This document shows positions 44,360 through 53,575 of a stretch of DNA of 64,000 nucleotides, piece by piece. Position 1 is the stretch's first letter, and every line of letters begins with the position of its first letter. This stretch comes from Salinirubellus salinus (GTDB taxonomy: Archaea > Halobacteriota > Halobacteria > Halobacteriales > Haloarculaceae): positions 2,232,001 to 2,296,000 of the forward strand of contig NZ_CP104003.1 of the NCBI RefSeq assembly GCF_025231485.1, given 5' to 3'. Position numbers and translations under genes: made by a program. The notes beneath the pieces are model-generated. The model did no database searches. It was given only the letters and a program-made list of their open reading frames with translations, and was not told the origin of the DNA.

Positions 44360-46555
44360 TCAGTCCTCGGTCGTGTACGTCCGCTCGTAGCCGAACGGGT
44401 TGTACTTCGCGCCGCCGCCCTCGTAGAACTTCCCGAAGAACTCCACGTACTCGAGACGCACCGCCTGCAGGCCGGCGCTCGTGACACCGAGCGCGAGGAC
44501 GAGCGCGTGGCCGAATACGAGGATGACGATGCCGAGCAGCGCGAAGCTGATTCCACCGTGGGCCAGTCCCTCGAACAGGATTCCGGTCGGGACGTACCCG
44601 TGGAACTCGGTCCCCTGCTGGATCATCTCCTGGGTCGGCATGCCACCCGTTCCGAAGTGCCACCCACCCTTGCTGTCGACGTAGACGCCGAAGAACAGGA
44701 GGTTGACCACGAAGGCCATCCCCGCCTTGGCGAGCAACACAGCCGCGAGCCTGGTGTACGAGAGGACGTTGACGAGCACGTTCAGGAACTCGACGCCCTC
44801 GATGGGCTCACCGTAGACCAGCAACACCAGCCCGACGGCGAACACCGCCAGCCCGGCCAGCCCGACGGACGGCGGGAAGCCGGTGAACCCGAGTTCGAAC
44901 GGGTTCCCGTTGAACACGCTCTGCGAACCGTACATGAGCGACGGTGCCGAGCCGAAGGCGCCGGCGAAGATCCACGCCCACAGCCCGAACATCATCAACA
45001 GCCACGAGCCGTTCTCGTACATCGCATCGGCGAATCCGTGGCTGAGGTCCTGGTAGAAGCCGACGATCCAGCCGACGGTCAGGTGCAGGACACCGGCGAG
45101 CAGGCTGACGACCAGCCAACCGAGCGCGTAGTCGGCGTACTGGGGCTTGAGCCCCTTGTGCAGCGGCGGCGAGCCGTCGAACAGTATCTCACCGAGTTCG
45201 AGCAGTCCGAATATCTCGCCGTACAGGACGCCGAACAGCGCCGTGAACCCACCGGCCCACAGCGCGACGCCACCGAGCGAGCGGATCATGTCGCTGTCGA
45301 AGCGCGTGTAGAGGAACGCCCCCAGCGCCATGTAGAGGATCCCGTAGCCGAGGTCACCGATCATGAACCCGAAGAAGGCCGGGAACGTCAGGAAGACGAT
45401 GAACGTCGGGTCGAGTTCGGTGTACTTCGGCCGGTTGATGACCTCGACCAGCGCCTCGAACGGCTTGACCGGGCCGGCGTTGTTCTGGATGACCGGCGGC
45501 GCACCGCCCGCCATCGCGGTGTCGGTCCCACCGTCGGAGACCGCCTTCTTGTCGCCGCCATCCGTGGCGACGGGGTCCCCGACCGGTTCCTCCTCGCCGT
45601 GCGGGTGGCCGTCCTCGTCGTAGGCCGCCTCGCCGTGCTTCTCGATCTCGACGTGGTCACCGACCGCGTCGGTCAGCGACGTGACGAGGTCGTCGTACCG
45701 GATGGAGGGGATCCACCCCTCCGCGACGAAGGCGTTCTCCGTCGTCGCGAACGAGAGCGGCGCCTCGCGCTTCTGGACGTCGATGGCGAGTTGCTCCTCG
45801 GCCGCGAGCAGGAAGCCCGCGGACTCCGCGCGGACGTCCTCCAGTTCGGACTGGACGGTCTTCAGTTTCGACTCCAGCGTCGACCTGCGCTCGCGCAGGT
45901 CCGAGACGTAGCCCTCGGGCGAGCCGTCGACGTCCGGGATGTCGAGACCGGTGAACTGCGCGCCGACCAATACGTCGTTCACGTCGACGTCGTCTCGGAC
46001 GTACGCGAAGACGCCGAGCGCGCCCTTCTCGCCGGTGAACAGTTCGAACTGCTCGACGCCGGGGGTCTCGGTCAGCGCCTCGCGGACCGCCGACGGGTCG
46101 CCCTCGCCCACCGCGACGGAGAGCGAGTCGTAGCCGGAGAGGAGGTCGAGGTCGACACCGAGGTCGACGAACGGCTCGACCATGCCGAGTTCCTCCTCGA
46201 CCGAGCGGAGCTCCTCGCGCAGGTCGTCGCGCCGGTCGTCGAGTTCGTTGACACGGACCCGGACGTCCTCGAGTTCGCGCTCGAGTTCCTCGTCGTCGAG
46301 GACGCGCGGGTGAGCGCGCTCCTCGACGCTCGCCTCCTCCACCTCGAGGATGGACTTGAGCGAGCGCACGGTGACGAGTTTCTCGGAGGCCTGGTCGGCG
46401 CCCTCCGTCGGGTTGCCGGGGTCGAACCCCTCCCACGCGCCGTCGTACTCCGTCATGTGCAGCAGGCGGAGGTCGTGGACCGTCTCGACGACCTCGTCCA
46501 TCACGCCCTTGGATCCCGTTACCGAGACCCGGCTCATCCGTTCAGGTCTGAGCAT
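44360..46555 (-). CDS. atpI: A-type ATP synthase subunit I (a-type stator)
   Basis: A 731-residue stator. The cytosolic half (to ~370) has coiled coils (VNELDDRRDDLREELRSVEE); the membrane half has about seven helices, with LNVLVNVLSYTRLAAVLLAKAGMAF carrying the essential Arg of the proton path. A disordered Asp/Gly/His-rich insert lies near 340-385. Start MLRPERMSRV at 46555 overlaps atpH by 14 bases. Confidence 0.95.
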   Translation of the reverse strand: MLRPERMSRVSVTGSKGVMDEVVETVHDLRLLHMTEYDGAWEGFDPGNPTEGADQASEKLVTVRSLKSILEVEEASVEERAHPRVLDDEELERELEDVRVRVNELDDRRDDLREELRSVEEELGMVEPFVDLGVDLDLLSGYDSLSVAVGEGDPSAVREALTETPGVEQFELFTGEKGALGVFAYVRDDVDVNDVLVGAQFTGLDIPDVDGSPEGYVSDLRERRSTLESKLKTVQSELEDVRAESAGFLLAAEEQLAIDVQKREAPLSFATTENAFVAEGWIPSIRYDDLVTSLTDAVGDHVEIEKHGEAAYDEDGHPHGEEEPVGDPVATDGGDKKAVSDGGTDTAMAGGAPPVIQNNAGPVKPFEALVEVINRPKYTELDPTFIVFLTFPAFFGFMIGDLGYGILYMALGAFLYTRFDSDMIRSLGGVALWAGGFTALFGVLYGEIFGLLELGEILFDGSPPLHKGLKPQYADYALGWLVVSLLAGVLHLTVGWIVGFYQDLSHGFADAMYENGSWLLMMFGLWAWIFAGAFGSAPSLMYGSQSVFNGNPFELGFTGFPPSVGLAGLAVFAVGLVLLVYGEPIEGVEFLNVLVNVLSYTRLAAVLLAKAGMAFVVNLLFFGVYVDSKGGWHFGTGGMPTQEMIQQGTEFHGYVPTGILFEGLAHGGISFALLGIVILVFGHALVLALGVTSAGLQAVRLEYVEFFGKFYEGGGAKYNPFGYERTYTTED

Positions 46556-46874
46556 GCACCGCCTCCTCGAACAGGTCGACGACGTGTTCGACCACCTCCT
46601 CGCGGCGCCGCTCGGCCTGCGCTTCGAGCTGCTCGCGCTCGGCCTCGCCCTCCTCGACGATGGTCGCTCGTTCTTGTTCGATATCCTCACGGGCCTCGGC
46701 GAGTCGCTCTTCCTTCATCGAGGCGGCCTCCTCCCGAGCCTCCTCGCGGATGCGCTCGGCCTCCTCGCGGGCCTCCTGGATGTGCTCCTCGCGGTCGGCC
46801 TCGGCCTCGGCGACGATGTCGTCGGCCTCGGCCTCGGTCTGTTTGATGCGTTCGAGAACCTCTGGCCTCGCCAT
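46542..46874 (-). CDS. atpH: A-type ATP synthase subunit H (peripheral stalk)
   Basis: A 110-residue, almost wholly coiled-coil protein (QTEAEADDIVAEAEADREEH onward) that pairs with subunit E. First gene of the operon. Start 46874, with the leftward TATA-like CCTTATACG at about 46904-46912. Confidence 0.92.
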   Translation of the reverse strand: MARPEVLERIKQTEAEADDIVAEAEADREEHIQEAREEAERIREEAREEAASMKEERLAEAREDIEQERATIVEEGEAEREQLEAQAERRREEVVEHVVDLFEEAVHAQT

Positions 46875-47091
46875 ATGCTTATCGTGCGTGGGTTGCACCA
46901 CGGCGTATAAGGTAGTTGCGAAAGGCAGAGGCGTGGCGGGTCTCCGGTCGGGAATTCGACCGAATCGTCGCCCCTCCTGTCGGTCCGTCGTCTCGTTCGC
47001 GTCGCGTCGCTCGGCCGCCCGCCGGACGAGCACCCGGCCGGTTCGGCGGGAAACCGGGGAGTTATGACCGTCCCACACCAACACGAGGGCA

Positions 47092-47787
47092 ATGGGATTC
47101 CTCGAGAACAAGGCCCGAGCGCGGCTGTTCTACCGGTACTTCTCGGAGCTGTACGACACCATCAACCCGTTCATCTGGAACGAGGAGATGCGCGACCAGG
47201 CGCTCGAGTGGTTCGGCATCGAGGAGGGTGACGTCGTCCTCGACGTCGGCTGTGGGACTGGGTTCGCCACCGAGGGGCTGCTCCAGCACACCGACGAGGT
47301 CCACGGCCTCGACCAGTCCGACGGCCAGCTCTCGAAGGCGTTCGCCAAGTTCGGCAAGACCGAGCAGGTGAAGTTCTACCGCGGCGACGCGGAGCGCTTG
47401 CCGTTCAAAGACGACACGTTCGACGCGCTCTGGTCCTCGGGGTCCATCGAGTACTGGCCGAACCCGGTCGACGCGCTAGAGGAGTTCCGGCGGGTCGTCA
47501 AGCCCGGCGGGCCGGTGCTCGTCGTGGGACCGGACTACCCCGAGAGTACGGTGTTCCAGAAGCTCGCGGACGCCATCATGCTGTTCTACGACGCCGAGGA
47601 GGCCGACCGGATGTTCACCGCGGCCGGCTACGAGGAGTTCGAGCACCACATCCAGCAGCGCAAACCCGGCACACCGAAGGCCATCACCACCGTCGCCCGC
47701 GTGCCGGGTGGCGAGGACGAGGCCGCGGCCGAGGAGGCCGACGCGGAGGTCGACTCCGACGTCGGCGACGACGCCATCGAAGCCTGA
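47092..47787 (+). CDS. SAM methyltransferase resembling MPBQ/MSBQ (quinone) methyltransferases
   Basis: A 231-residue class I methyltransferase with motif I VVLDVGCGTGFATEG, then GLDQSDGQLSKAF, RGDAERLPFKDDTFDALWSSGSIEYWPNPVDAL and VVKPGGPVLVVGPDYPESTVFQKLADAIMLFY. The last segment strongly recalls the chloroplast MPBQ/MSBQ methyltransferase; the acidic C-terminal tail of about 30 residues does not. Methylation of menaquinone or a related prenylquinone is likely; the substrate is inferred. It is divergent from the ATP synthase operon. Confidence 0.82.
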   Translation: MGFLENKARARLFYRYFSELYDTINPFIWNEEMRDQALEWFGIEEGDVVLDVGCGTGFATEGLLQHTDEVHGLDQSDGQLSKAFAKFGKTEQVKFYRGDAERLPFKDDTFDALWSSGSIEYWPNPVDALEEFRRVVKPGGPVLVVGPDYPESTVFQKLADAIMLFYDAEEADRMFTAAGYEEFEHHIQQRKPGTPKAITTVARVPGGEDEAAAEEADAEVDSDVGDDAIEA

Positions 47788-47853
47788 GCAGTCGTTCCGT
47801 CACGCCGTCTCCACGCGACTCGACCGCCGAGCGACGGGTACACGACGCCCGCG

Positions 47854-49224
47854 CTACGACTGCGACGCGAAGGGGTCGCTCGGGAACGTGATGGGGACGC
47901 TGACCGTCGTGTCCCGGGCCGTGGCGTTCACCACGAACGGGTCGCGCGGCGTGACCGTCCAGAGGCGGCCGTCGGGGCCCGTGCGACCCACGCGCTCGCC
48001 GTCGAGGGTCACCGTCGCCGCCACCGGGTCGTTCGACTCGTTGTCGCGAACCTGGATCTCGAGCGGTCCGCCGGCGTAGGTGCGGTTCACCTGCAGGAGC
48101 AGGCCGTCCGAGGTGTTGACCCGTGGCCCGGACGTCGGCACCTCGTCCACGGAGAGGTACTGGACCTCGCGGAACACGTCGGCGGTCCCCCCGTCGATGT
48201 AGGTGATGAGGTCGCCGTTCCGGGCGGTCCCCTGCCGGTGGTCGACGGTGACCGAGTAGACGCCGGCGAGGTAGAGGAACGGCGCGCCGGTCCGCGAGCC
48301 GACGGAGAACGCGAGCTGGTTGTCGAACGCCCACGGGTAGAGGGCGCGAGCGCGGTCCTGTGCGGCCTCGAGCTGGTACTGGTCGTCCCGGAAGAACTGG
48401 TCGGGCGCGCCGGCCGCCCGCTGGTCGGGGAGGTACGCCTCGCGGACGAACTGACGGTCGAACTCCTCGCCGACGATGGTCGAGAGGACGACACCGCTCG
48501 CAGAGGTGGAGACGAACACCCGCTCGGTGTCCTCGTCGCCACGCATCGCGCGCTTGGCCTGCTCACGGACCGGCCCCTGGAGACCGACCAGCCGCGCCTT
48601 CAGTTCGGCCACCGCCGCCGCGTCCACGGACGAGTCGTCGACCGACTGGGTGTACTGGTAGAGTTGCTGGACGGCGGGCGCGAGCGCGTCCGCCCCCGCG
48701 TCGACGGCCGCGAGTTCGCGGAGGTAGGTCTGCGGGCCGATGGAGCCGCGGTTGTACCGCGCGAGCGCCTGCCGCTCGCGCCGCTCGAGCGTGGCGATGC
48801 GCTCGTCGAGACGCTCGTGGCTGCGGGCGATGGTCGCCCGTCGCTCGGCGGCGGTCTCGGCCGCCTCGAACGCCTCGACCAGCCTGAGTCTGGCGTAGCG
48901 ACCCCGGAGCGTCGCGTCGTCCATCGCCATCGTCGCGCCCACGTCGAGACGGACGACGGCGACGGTGGAGGTGGTCACGTCGCTCGACGGGAGCGAGAGG
49001 TAGGCCGTGGTCCCGTTCCGTTCGGTGACGGGAGGACTCGTCGCGGCCGCGCTCGCGGGCGGTCCGGCGTCGGCCGTCGGGGTTCCGGTGCGGGCGGGCG
49101 GCGCGTCCGAGGGGGCGCCGGCCGTCCCGGTCGAGGCGTCGGTCGTGGGGAGGGCAGCGACCGGGGAGAGGGCGAGCAGCAGGGCGAGGGCGATGGCCAC
49201 GCCGGTCGCACGGGGACCGTCCAT
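47854..49224 (-). CDS. Secreted haloarchaeal protein (DUF7096-like)
   Basis: A 456-residue exported protein. The signal peptide is VAIALALLLALSPVAALPTT, followed by a Thr/Ala/Pro-rich linker to about residue 75. A strand-helix domain (TTAYLSLPSSDVTTSTVAVVRLDVGATMAMDDATLRGRY) continues into a long helical hairpin (residues ~115-230), then a beta-rich C-terminal part with Asn-x-Thr sequons. No membrane anchor at the C-terminus. It is the haloarchaeal family I remember as DUF7096, usually found next to a membrane-anchored HTH gene as here. Function unknown. Confidence 0.75.
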   Translation of the reverse strand: MDGPRATGVAIALALLLALSPVAALPTTDASTGTAGAPSDAPPARTGTPTADAGPPASAAATSPPVTERNGTTAYLSLPSSDVTTSTVAVVRLDVGATMAMDDATLRGRYARLRLVEAFEAAETAAERRATIARSHERLDERIATLERRERQALARYNRGSIGPQTYLRELAAVDAGADALAPAVQQLYQYTQSVDDSSVDAAAVAELKARLVGLQGPVREQAKRAMRGDEDTERVFVSTSASGVVLSTIVGEEFDRQFVREAYLPDQRAAGAPDQFFRDDQYQLEAAQDRARALYPWAFDNQLAFSVGSRTGAPFLYLAGVYSVTVDHRQGTARNGDLITYIDGGTADVFREVQYLSVDEVPTSGPRVNTSDGLLLQVNRTYAGGPLEIQVRDNESNDPVAATVTLDGERVGRTGPDGRLWTVTPRDPFVVNATARDTTVSVPITFPSDPFASQS

Positions 49225-49387
49225 GTCCGCTCGGTGGGAGACGCCAGCACAAAAATCCACTCGTCCGGGGGGCGGCGCGAGCCGCACGAGAGAAGCCACG
49301 AGCGACGCTTAGACGTTTCACAGAGGTCTGAGACGTTTCACCGGGTCATGGAAAGCGTTTTGCCGCGAGGGCGTGGACCTCCGGGGT

Positions 49388-50596
49388 ATGCGGCCGGGGC
49401 TGCCCTCCACGCTGACGCTGGTCCTCGTGCTCGTCCTCGCCGGTGTGGCCGGCGGCGTCGGGACTGCAGCGACCGCCCCGGTGACCGACACGCGGGCGGA
49501 CGTCGTGCAGGTCGACCCGCCGAGGAACGGGACGCTCGTCGAACTCCAGTTGACGCCCGACGGCACCGCGCGCTGGACCGTCGAGCAGCGCTTCGCGCTC
49601 GACGACGAGAACGACACGCGCGCCTTCGAGCGCCTCGCCAACGAGTTCGAGGCCGGCGACGCCGGGACGGGCTACCTGGAGGCGTTCGCCCGGGGGCGGG
49701 TGGCCGCGAGCAACGCCACGGGTCGCGAGATGCGCCTCGTGAACATCAGCCGTGACAGCCGGGTCGAGGCGGCGAGGAACGTCAGCGTCGGCGTCCTCGA
49801 GCTCTCGTTCGAGTGGACGAACTTCGCGCGGGTCGGGGGCGGCAGGCTCCGCGTCGACGACGCGTTCCGCACGCCGGACAACGGGACGTGGTTCCCCGGC
49901 ATCACCGAGAGCGAGACGTTCGTCGTCCGCCCGCCGGCGGGCTACGGCGTCTCCTCGGCACCGGCGGCTCCCACGCGCGGGGTCATCCGTCTCTTCGGCC
50001 CACGCGAGTTCGAACCGGGCTACCTCGACATCACGTACGAGCGACTGGCGACCCCCACCGAGACGCCGACGGTCACGGCGCCTGGGGGCACGCTCACCGG
50101 GTCGGGGACCCCGAGCGACACGCCGACCGTGCCGCCGACGGTCGACCGGGAGACGCTGTTCCTCCTCGTCGGCCTGGTGGGGCTCGGTCTGCTGGCCGTG
50201 CTGGTCTACCTGCTCGCGCGACGCGGGACGGGCGACGACGGGGGCGCCCCGGCGGCCGCGAACGGGGGCGTAGACGACGGTGGGGCGATCGCCGCCGGTG
50301 TCGCTGGTGGCGAGAGCGGTGACGGCGAACCGGAGCCGGAGCCAGCGCCGGAGCCCGAGCCGGAACCCGTGGACACGGAGCTGTTGAGCGACGAGGAGCG
50401 GGTGGAACACCTGCTGGAGTGGAACGGGGGGCGGATGAAGCAGGCGAACATCGTAGACGAGACCGGGTGGTCGAACGCGAAGGTCTCACAGCTGCTGTCG
50501 GCGATGGACGAGGCCGGCCGCATCGACAAGCTCCGCATCGGTCGGGAGAACCTCATCTCGCTGCCGGACGAGGACGTGACAGAGTTCGAGGAGTGA
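49388..50596 (+). CDS. Membrane-anchored HTH regulator with extracytoplasmic domain (DUF7345/DUF7343-like)
   Basis: A 402-residue one-component sensor. It has a signal peptide (LTLVLVLVLAGVAGGVGTA), an outside beta-rich domain to about residue 230 with several sequons, a Thr/Pro stalk and a single helix LFLLVGLVGLGLLAVLVYLLA. A Glu/Pro linker then leads to a cytoplasmic winged helix (DEERVEHLLEWNGGRMKQANIVDETGWSNAKVSQLLSAMDEAG). The topology implies a signal outside changing transcription directly. It is divergent from the secreted protein at 47854-49224, a likely target or partner. Confidence 0.85.
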   Translation: MRPGLPSTLTLVLVLVLAGVAGGVGTAATAPVTDTRADVVQVDPPRNGTLVELQLTPDGTARWTVEQRFALDDENDTRAFERLANEFEAGDAGTGYLEAFARGRVAASNATGREMRLVNISRDSRVEAARNVSVGVLELSFEWTNFARVGGGRLRVDDAFRTPDNGTWFPGITESETFVVRPPAGYGVSSAPAAPTRGVIRLFGPREFEPGYLDITYERLATPTETPTVTAPGGTLTGSGTPSDTPTVPPTVDRETLFLLVGLVGLGLLAVLVYLLARRGTGDDGGAPAAANGGVDDGGAIAAGVAGGESGDGEPEPEPAPEPEPEPVDTELLSDEERVEHLLEWNGGRMKQANIVDETGWSNAKVSQLLSAMDEAGRIDKLRIGRENLISLPDEDVTEFEE

Positions 50597-50820
50597 GTCG
50601 CCGACCGACGGGAGACGGCTGGATGGCGAACGGTGAGCGGAGCGAGCCGTGAGCGGTCGAACGGAGCGACCCGCGAGAAGTGAGCCACCCGGAGACGGTG
50701 GCGACGCCGACGGACGGCGGCCTCGGGCCGTGTCACCTCTCGACGTACACGGCAATAACGGCCGTAAACGGCCGGGAGAGCGGTCGACGAACTCCCCGAT
50801 GCCTGCGCCATTCGGAAACG

Positions 50821-50827
50821 TTTAACC
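50821..50827 (+). promoter_or_regulatory. TATA-like box of etfBA
   Basis: TTTAACC lies 34-40 bases before ATG 50861, allowing a leader of about 10 bases. The 264-base region upstream also has GAGCGG/GAGCGAGC-type short intergenic repeats (50630-50680) with no gene. Confidence 0.4.
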
Positions 50828-50860
50828 ACGAACGACCGTCACCTAGAGACGACACGACCC

Positions 50861-51655
50861 ATGAAGATACTCGTCACCGTCAAGGAGGTGGCCGAGGTCG
50901 AAGACGAGTTCGACATCGACGGACTCGACATCGACTCCCGCTACCTCGACTACGATCTCAACGAGTGGGACGACTACGCCATCGAGGCGGCCGTCCAGAT
51001 CTCCGAATCGGCCGACGACGTGGAGGTCGTCACCGCCACCATCGGGCCGGAGCGGTCCGAGGAGACCATCCGGATGGCGCTCGCGAAGGGTGCCGACCGC
51101 GCGCTCCGCGTGTGGGACGACGACCTCGAAGCGGCCGAGTACCTCGACGTGAACACGAAGGCCGACCTGCTCGCCGCCGTGGTCGAGGAGGAGGACCCCG
51201 ACCTCGTGCTGACGGGTGTCCAGTCGGCCGACGACTCCTACGGTGGGACGGGCGTGGCCCTCGCCGAGCGCATCGGCTTCGAGTGGGCCGCCGTCGTCAA
51301 CAACCTCGATCTCGACGCCGACGCCGGCGTCGCCAGCGTCCGCCGCGAACTGGAGGGCGGTGTCGAGGAGCTGACCGACGTGGAACTGCCCGCGGTCCTG
51401 ACCATCCAGACCGGTATCAACGAGCCGCGCTACGCGAGCCTGCGTGGTATCCGGCAGGCACAGCGCAAGCCGCTCGACGTCCAGTCGCTCGGTGACCTCG
51501 GTCTCGACGCGAGCGCACTCGAGACGCCCATCGAGCGCACCTCGATGTACGAACCGGAGTCCGAGTCCGACGCCACCATCTGGGAGGGGTCGGCCGAGGA
51601 CACCGCCGGGGAACTGGCTGCGTTCCTCCGCGAGAAGGGGGTGGTCGAGGGATGA
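50861..51655 (+). CDS. etfB: Electron transfer flavoprotein, beta subunit (FixA type)
   Basis: A 264-residue ETF beta. It starts MKILVTVKEVAEVEDEF and has VVTATIGPERSEETIRMALAKGADRALRV, LVLTGVQSADDSYGGTGVALAERIG (AMP/nucleotide site) and the recognition-loop region QAQRKPLDV. Electron carrier for acyl-CoA or other flavin dehydrogenases. Overlaps etfA by 4 bases (ATGA). Confidence 0.95.
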   Translation: MKILVTVKEVAEVEDEFDIDGLDIDSRYLDYDLNEWDDYAIEAAVQISESADDVEVVTATIGPERSEETIRMALAKGADRALRVWDDDLEAAEYLDVNTKADLLAAVVEEEDPDLVLTGVQSADDSYGGTGVALAERIGFEWAAVVNNLDLDADAGVASVRRELEGGVEELTDVELPAVLTIQTGINEPRYASLRGIRQAQRKPLDVQSLGDLGLDASALETPIERTSMYEPESESDATIWEGSAEDTAGELAAFLREKGVVEG

Positions 51656-52623
51656 GCGACGTCCTCGCGATCACGGAGTCCCGGCGCGGCGCCCTGCGTG
51701 ACGTCTCATACGAGATGATCACGGCGGGCCGCGAGCTCGCCGACGAACTCGGTGGCGAGCTCCACCTCGCGGTCATCAACGGCGACGTCGACGCGTTCGC
51801 CGAGGACCTGAACCGCACCGGCGTCGACGCCATCCACACCGTCGACGCGGGCGAGGAGTTCAACCACGACGTCTACACGCAGGCCATCACGCAGCTCTAC
51901 GAGCACCTGTCGCCGACGGCCCTGCTGATGCCCAACTCGGTCAACGGCCTGGACTACGCGCCGGCCGTCGCCGGTGGGCTGGACCTGCCGCTCGTGACCG
52001 ACGTCGTCGGCTTCGACGCCGACGGCGGCCTCGAGGTCACCCGCGAGCAGTACGGTGGCAAGGTCGAGACGACCTACGCCATCGACCACGACGCGTACGC
52101 GCTGACCGTCCGCCCGGCCGAGTGGCCGCAGGCGGGAGGTGACGGCGACGCCGCCATCGAGGCGTTCGACGCCGACATCGACGAGGACGCCGTCCGTTCG
52201 ACGGTCAACGGCTTCGAGGAGGTCGGTGCCGGCGACGTCGACATCAGCGAGGCGGACGTGCTGGTCTCGGTCGGCCGCGGCATCGAGGAGGAGGAGAACA
52301 TCCCGCTCGTCCAGGCACTCGCCGACGCGCTGGGTGCCACGCTCTCCTCGTCGCGCCCCATCGTGGACAACGGCTGGCTGCCGAAGAACCGGCAGGTCGG
52401 TCAGTCCGGCAAGGTCGTCACCCCGGACGTCTACATCGCCATCGGCATCTCCGGGGCGGTGCAGCACGTCGCTGGCATGAAGGGTGCCGACACCATCATC
52501 GCCATCAACACGGACCCGAACGCGCCCATCTACGACCTCGCCGACTACGGTATCGTCGACGACCTGTTCGAGGTCGTCCCCGAACTCATCGAGGAGTTCG
52601 GCGGCGAGGCGCCCGAACTCTGA
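51652..52623 (+). CDS. etfA: Electron transfer flavoprotein, alpha subunit (FixB type)
   Basis: A 323-residue ETF alpha. The C-terminal FAD-binding signature is complete: GRGIEEEENIPLVQALADALGATLSSSRPIVDNGW and IAIGISGAVQHVAGMKGADTIIAINTDPNAPIYDLADYGIVDDL. Translationally coupled to etfB; no ETF-quinone oxidoreductase gene follows in this window. Confidence 0.96.
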   Translation: MSDVLAITESRRGALRDVSYEMITAGRELADELGGELHLAVINGDVDAFAEDLNRTGVDAIHTVDAGEEFNHDVYTQAITQLYEHLSPTALLMPNSVNGLDYAPAVAGGLDLPLVTDVVGFDADGGLEVTREQYGGKVETTYAIDHDAYALTVRPAEWPQAGGDGDAAIEAFDADIDEDAVRSTVNGFEEVGAGDVDISEADVLVSVGRGIEEEENIPLVQALADALGATLSSSRPIVDNGWLPKNRQVGQSGKVVTPDVYIAIGISGAVQHVAGMKGADTIIAINTDPNAPIYDLADYGIVDDLFEVVPELIEEFGGEAPEL

Positions 52624-52717
52624 GTCGGTCGCGTTCCACACCAGACCGCACCACCTCTCCATCTTTCACCCGACGAGCGACCGAACCTTTTCGACACCCC
52701 CCGTCCGAATCCCCGGC

Positions 52718-53575
52718 ATGGAGACGCGACCCGTCGAGGTGGTCCCACTCGGCGACGTGGACGAGCGACACGCCGAGACAGCGATGCGCGCGCTCGCCGA
52801 CGTCTACGGGTGTGACGCGCGGGTGGCACGGCGGGAGCCGCTGCCCGCCGGCGCACGCGACGAGGAGACCGGACAGTACCGCGCGGACGAACTGCTGGAG
52901 GCGCTCCCGGTGGGTGGGTTGCTCCGCCTCGGCGTCACGGACGTGGACCTCACCTATCGGCGGCGCAACTACGTGTTCGGCGTCGGCTACCTCGGCGAGT
53001 CCCGGGCAGTCTGTTCGACCTACCGGCTGGACACCCCGGACACCGAGGCCACAGCGGAGCGACTCCGCAAGCAGGCGGTCAAGCAGGTGGGCCACCTGCT
53101 GGGACTGGAGAACTGCGACAACCGTTGCGCGATGCAGTTCGCACCGACCGTCGACGAGGTGGACGTCCGGCCGGAGACGCTGTGCCGGGAGTGCCGTTCG
53201 ACGCTGGCGTCGGCGGAGCGGGAGCCGACGGCCGGGACGGCGGGGAGTTCCGGGAGCGCCGTCGCGCCCTCGAAGGCCGACATCGAGGCGATCGAGGCGA
53301 GCGGAGACAGTGACGCCGACCGGAAGGGCTGGGGCGAGCAGGTGGTCGACGAGGGGGTGACGACGGTCCGCTTCACCCTCACGCTGGCCGCGTTCGCCCT
53401 CTCGTTCGTCGTGGTCGGAGCGGGAACGTACTGGCTCGTCGAGGACGTGTTCGGCGCGCAACTGGGACAGGTGGCCGGGTACGGCGTGCTCCTGCTCGCG
53501 GTGCTGGGCGGCATCTACCTCACGGTGAAGCTCAGACGCGTGGGGCGGGCCGCGTACGGCCGGGTCCGGGACTAG
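52718..53575 (+). CDS. Archaemetzincin homologue with degenerate active site and C-terminal membrane anchor
   Basis: A 285-residue protein. The N-terminal 165 residues match archaemetzincin (AmzA): RRRNYVFGVGYL, STYRL and the C-terminal CDNRCAMQFAPTVDEVDVRPETLC with Cys133, 137, 156 and 159. The canonical HExxHxxGxxHC reads KQVGHLLGLENC here: Lys122 and Gln123 replace the first His and catalytic Glu, and Asn132 replaces the third His. An inactive peptidase is therefore predicted. A Ser/Ala linker and two helices (residues ~218-275) tether it to the membrane. Convergent with the GIDE gene, 4-base overlap. Confidence 0.82.
   Translation: METRPVEVVPLGDVDERHAETAMRALADVYGCDARVARREPLPAGARDEETGQYRADELLEALPVGGLLRLGVTDVDLTYRRRNYVFGVGYLGESRAVCSTYRLDTPDTEATAERLRKQAVKQVGHLLGLENCDNRCAMQFAPTVDEVDVRPETLCRECRSTLASAEREPTAGTAGSSGSAVAPSKADIEAIEASGDSDADRKGWGEQVVDEGVTTVRFTLTLAAFALSFVVVGAGTYWLVEDVFGAQLGQVAGYGVLLLAVLGGIYLTVKLRRVGRAAYGRVRD

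Noticed and set aside
44507-46846. 779-codon open frame opposite atpI
   Set aside because: Antisense shadow: covers atpI and part of atpH, biased composition, no recognisable domain.
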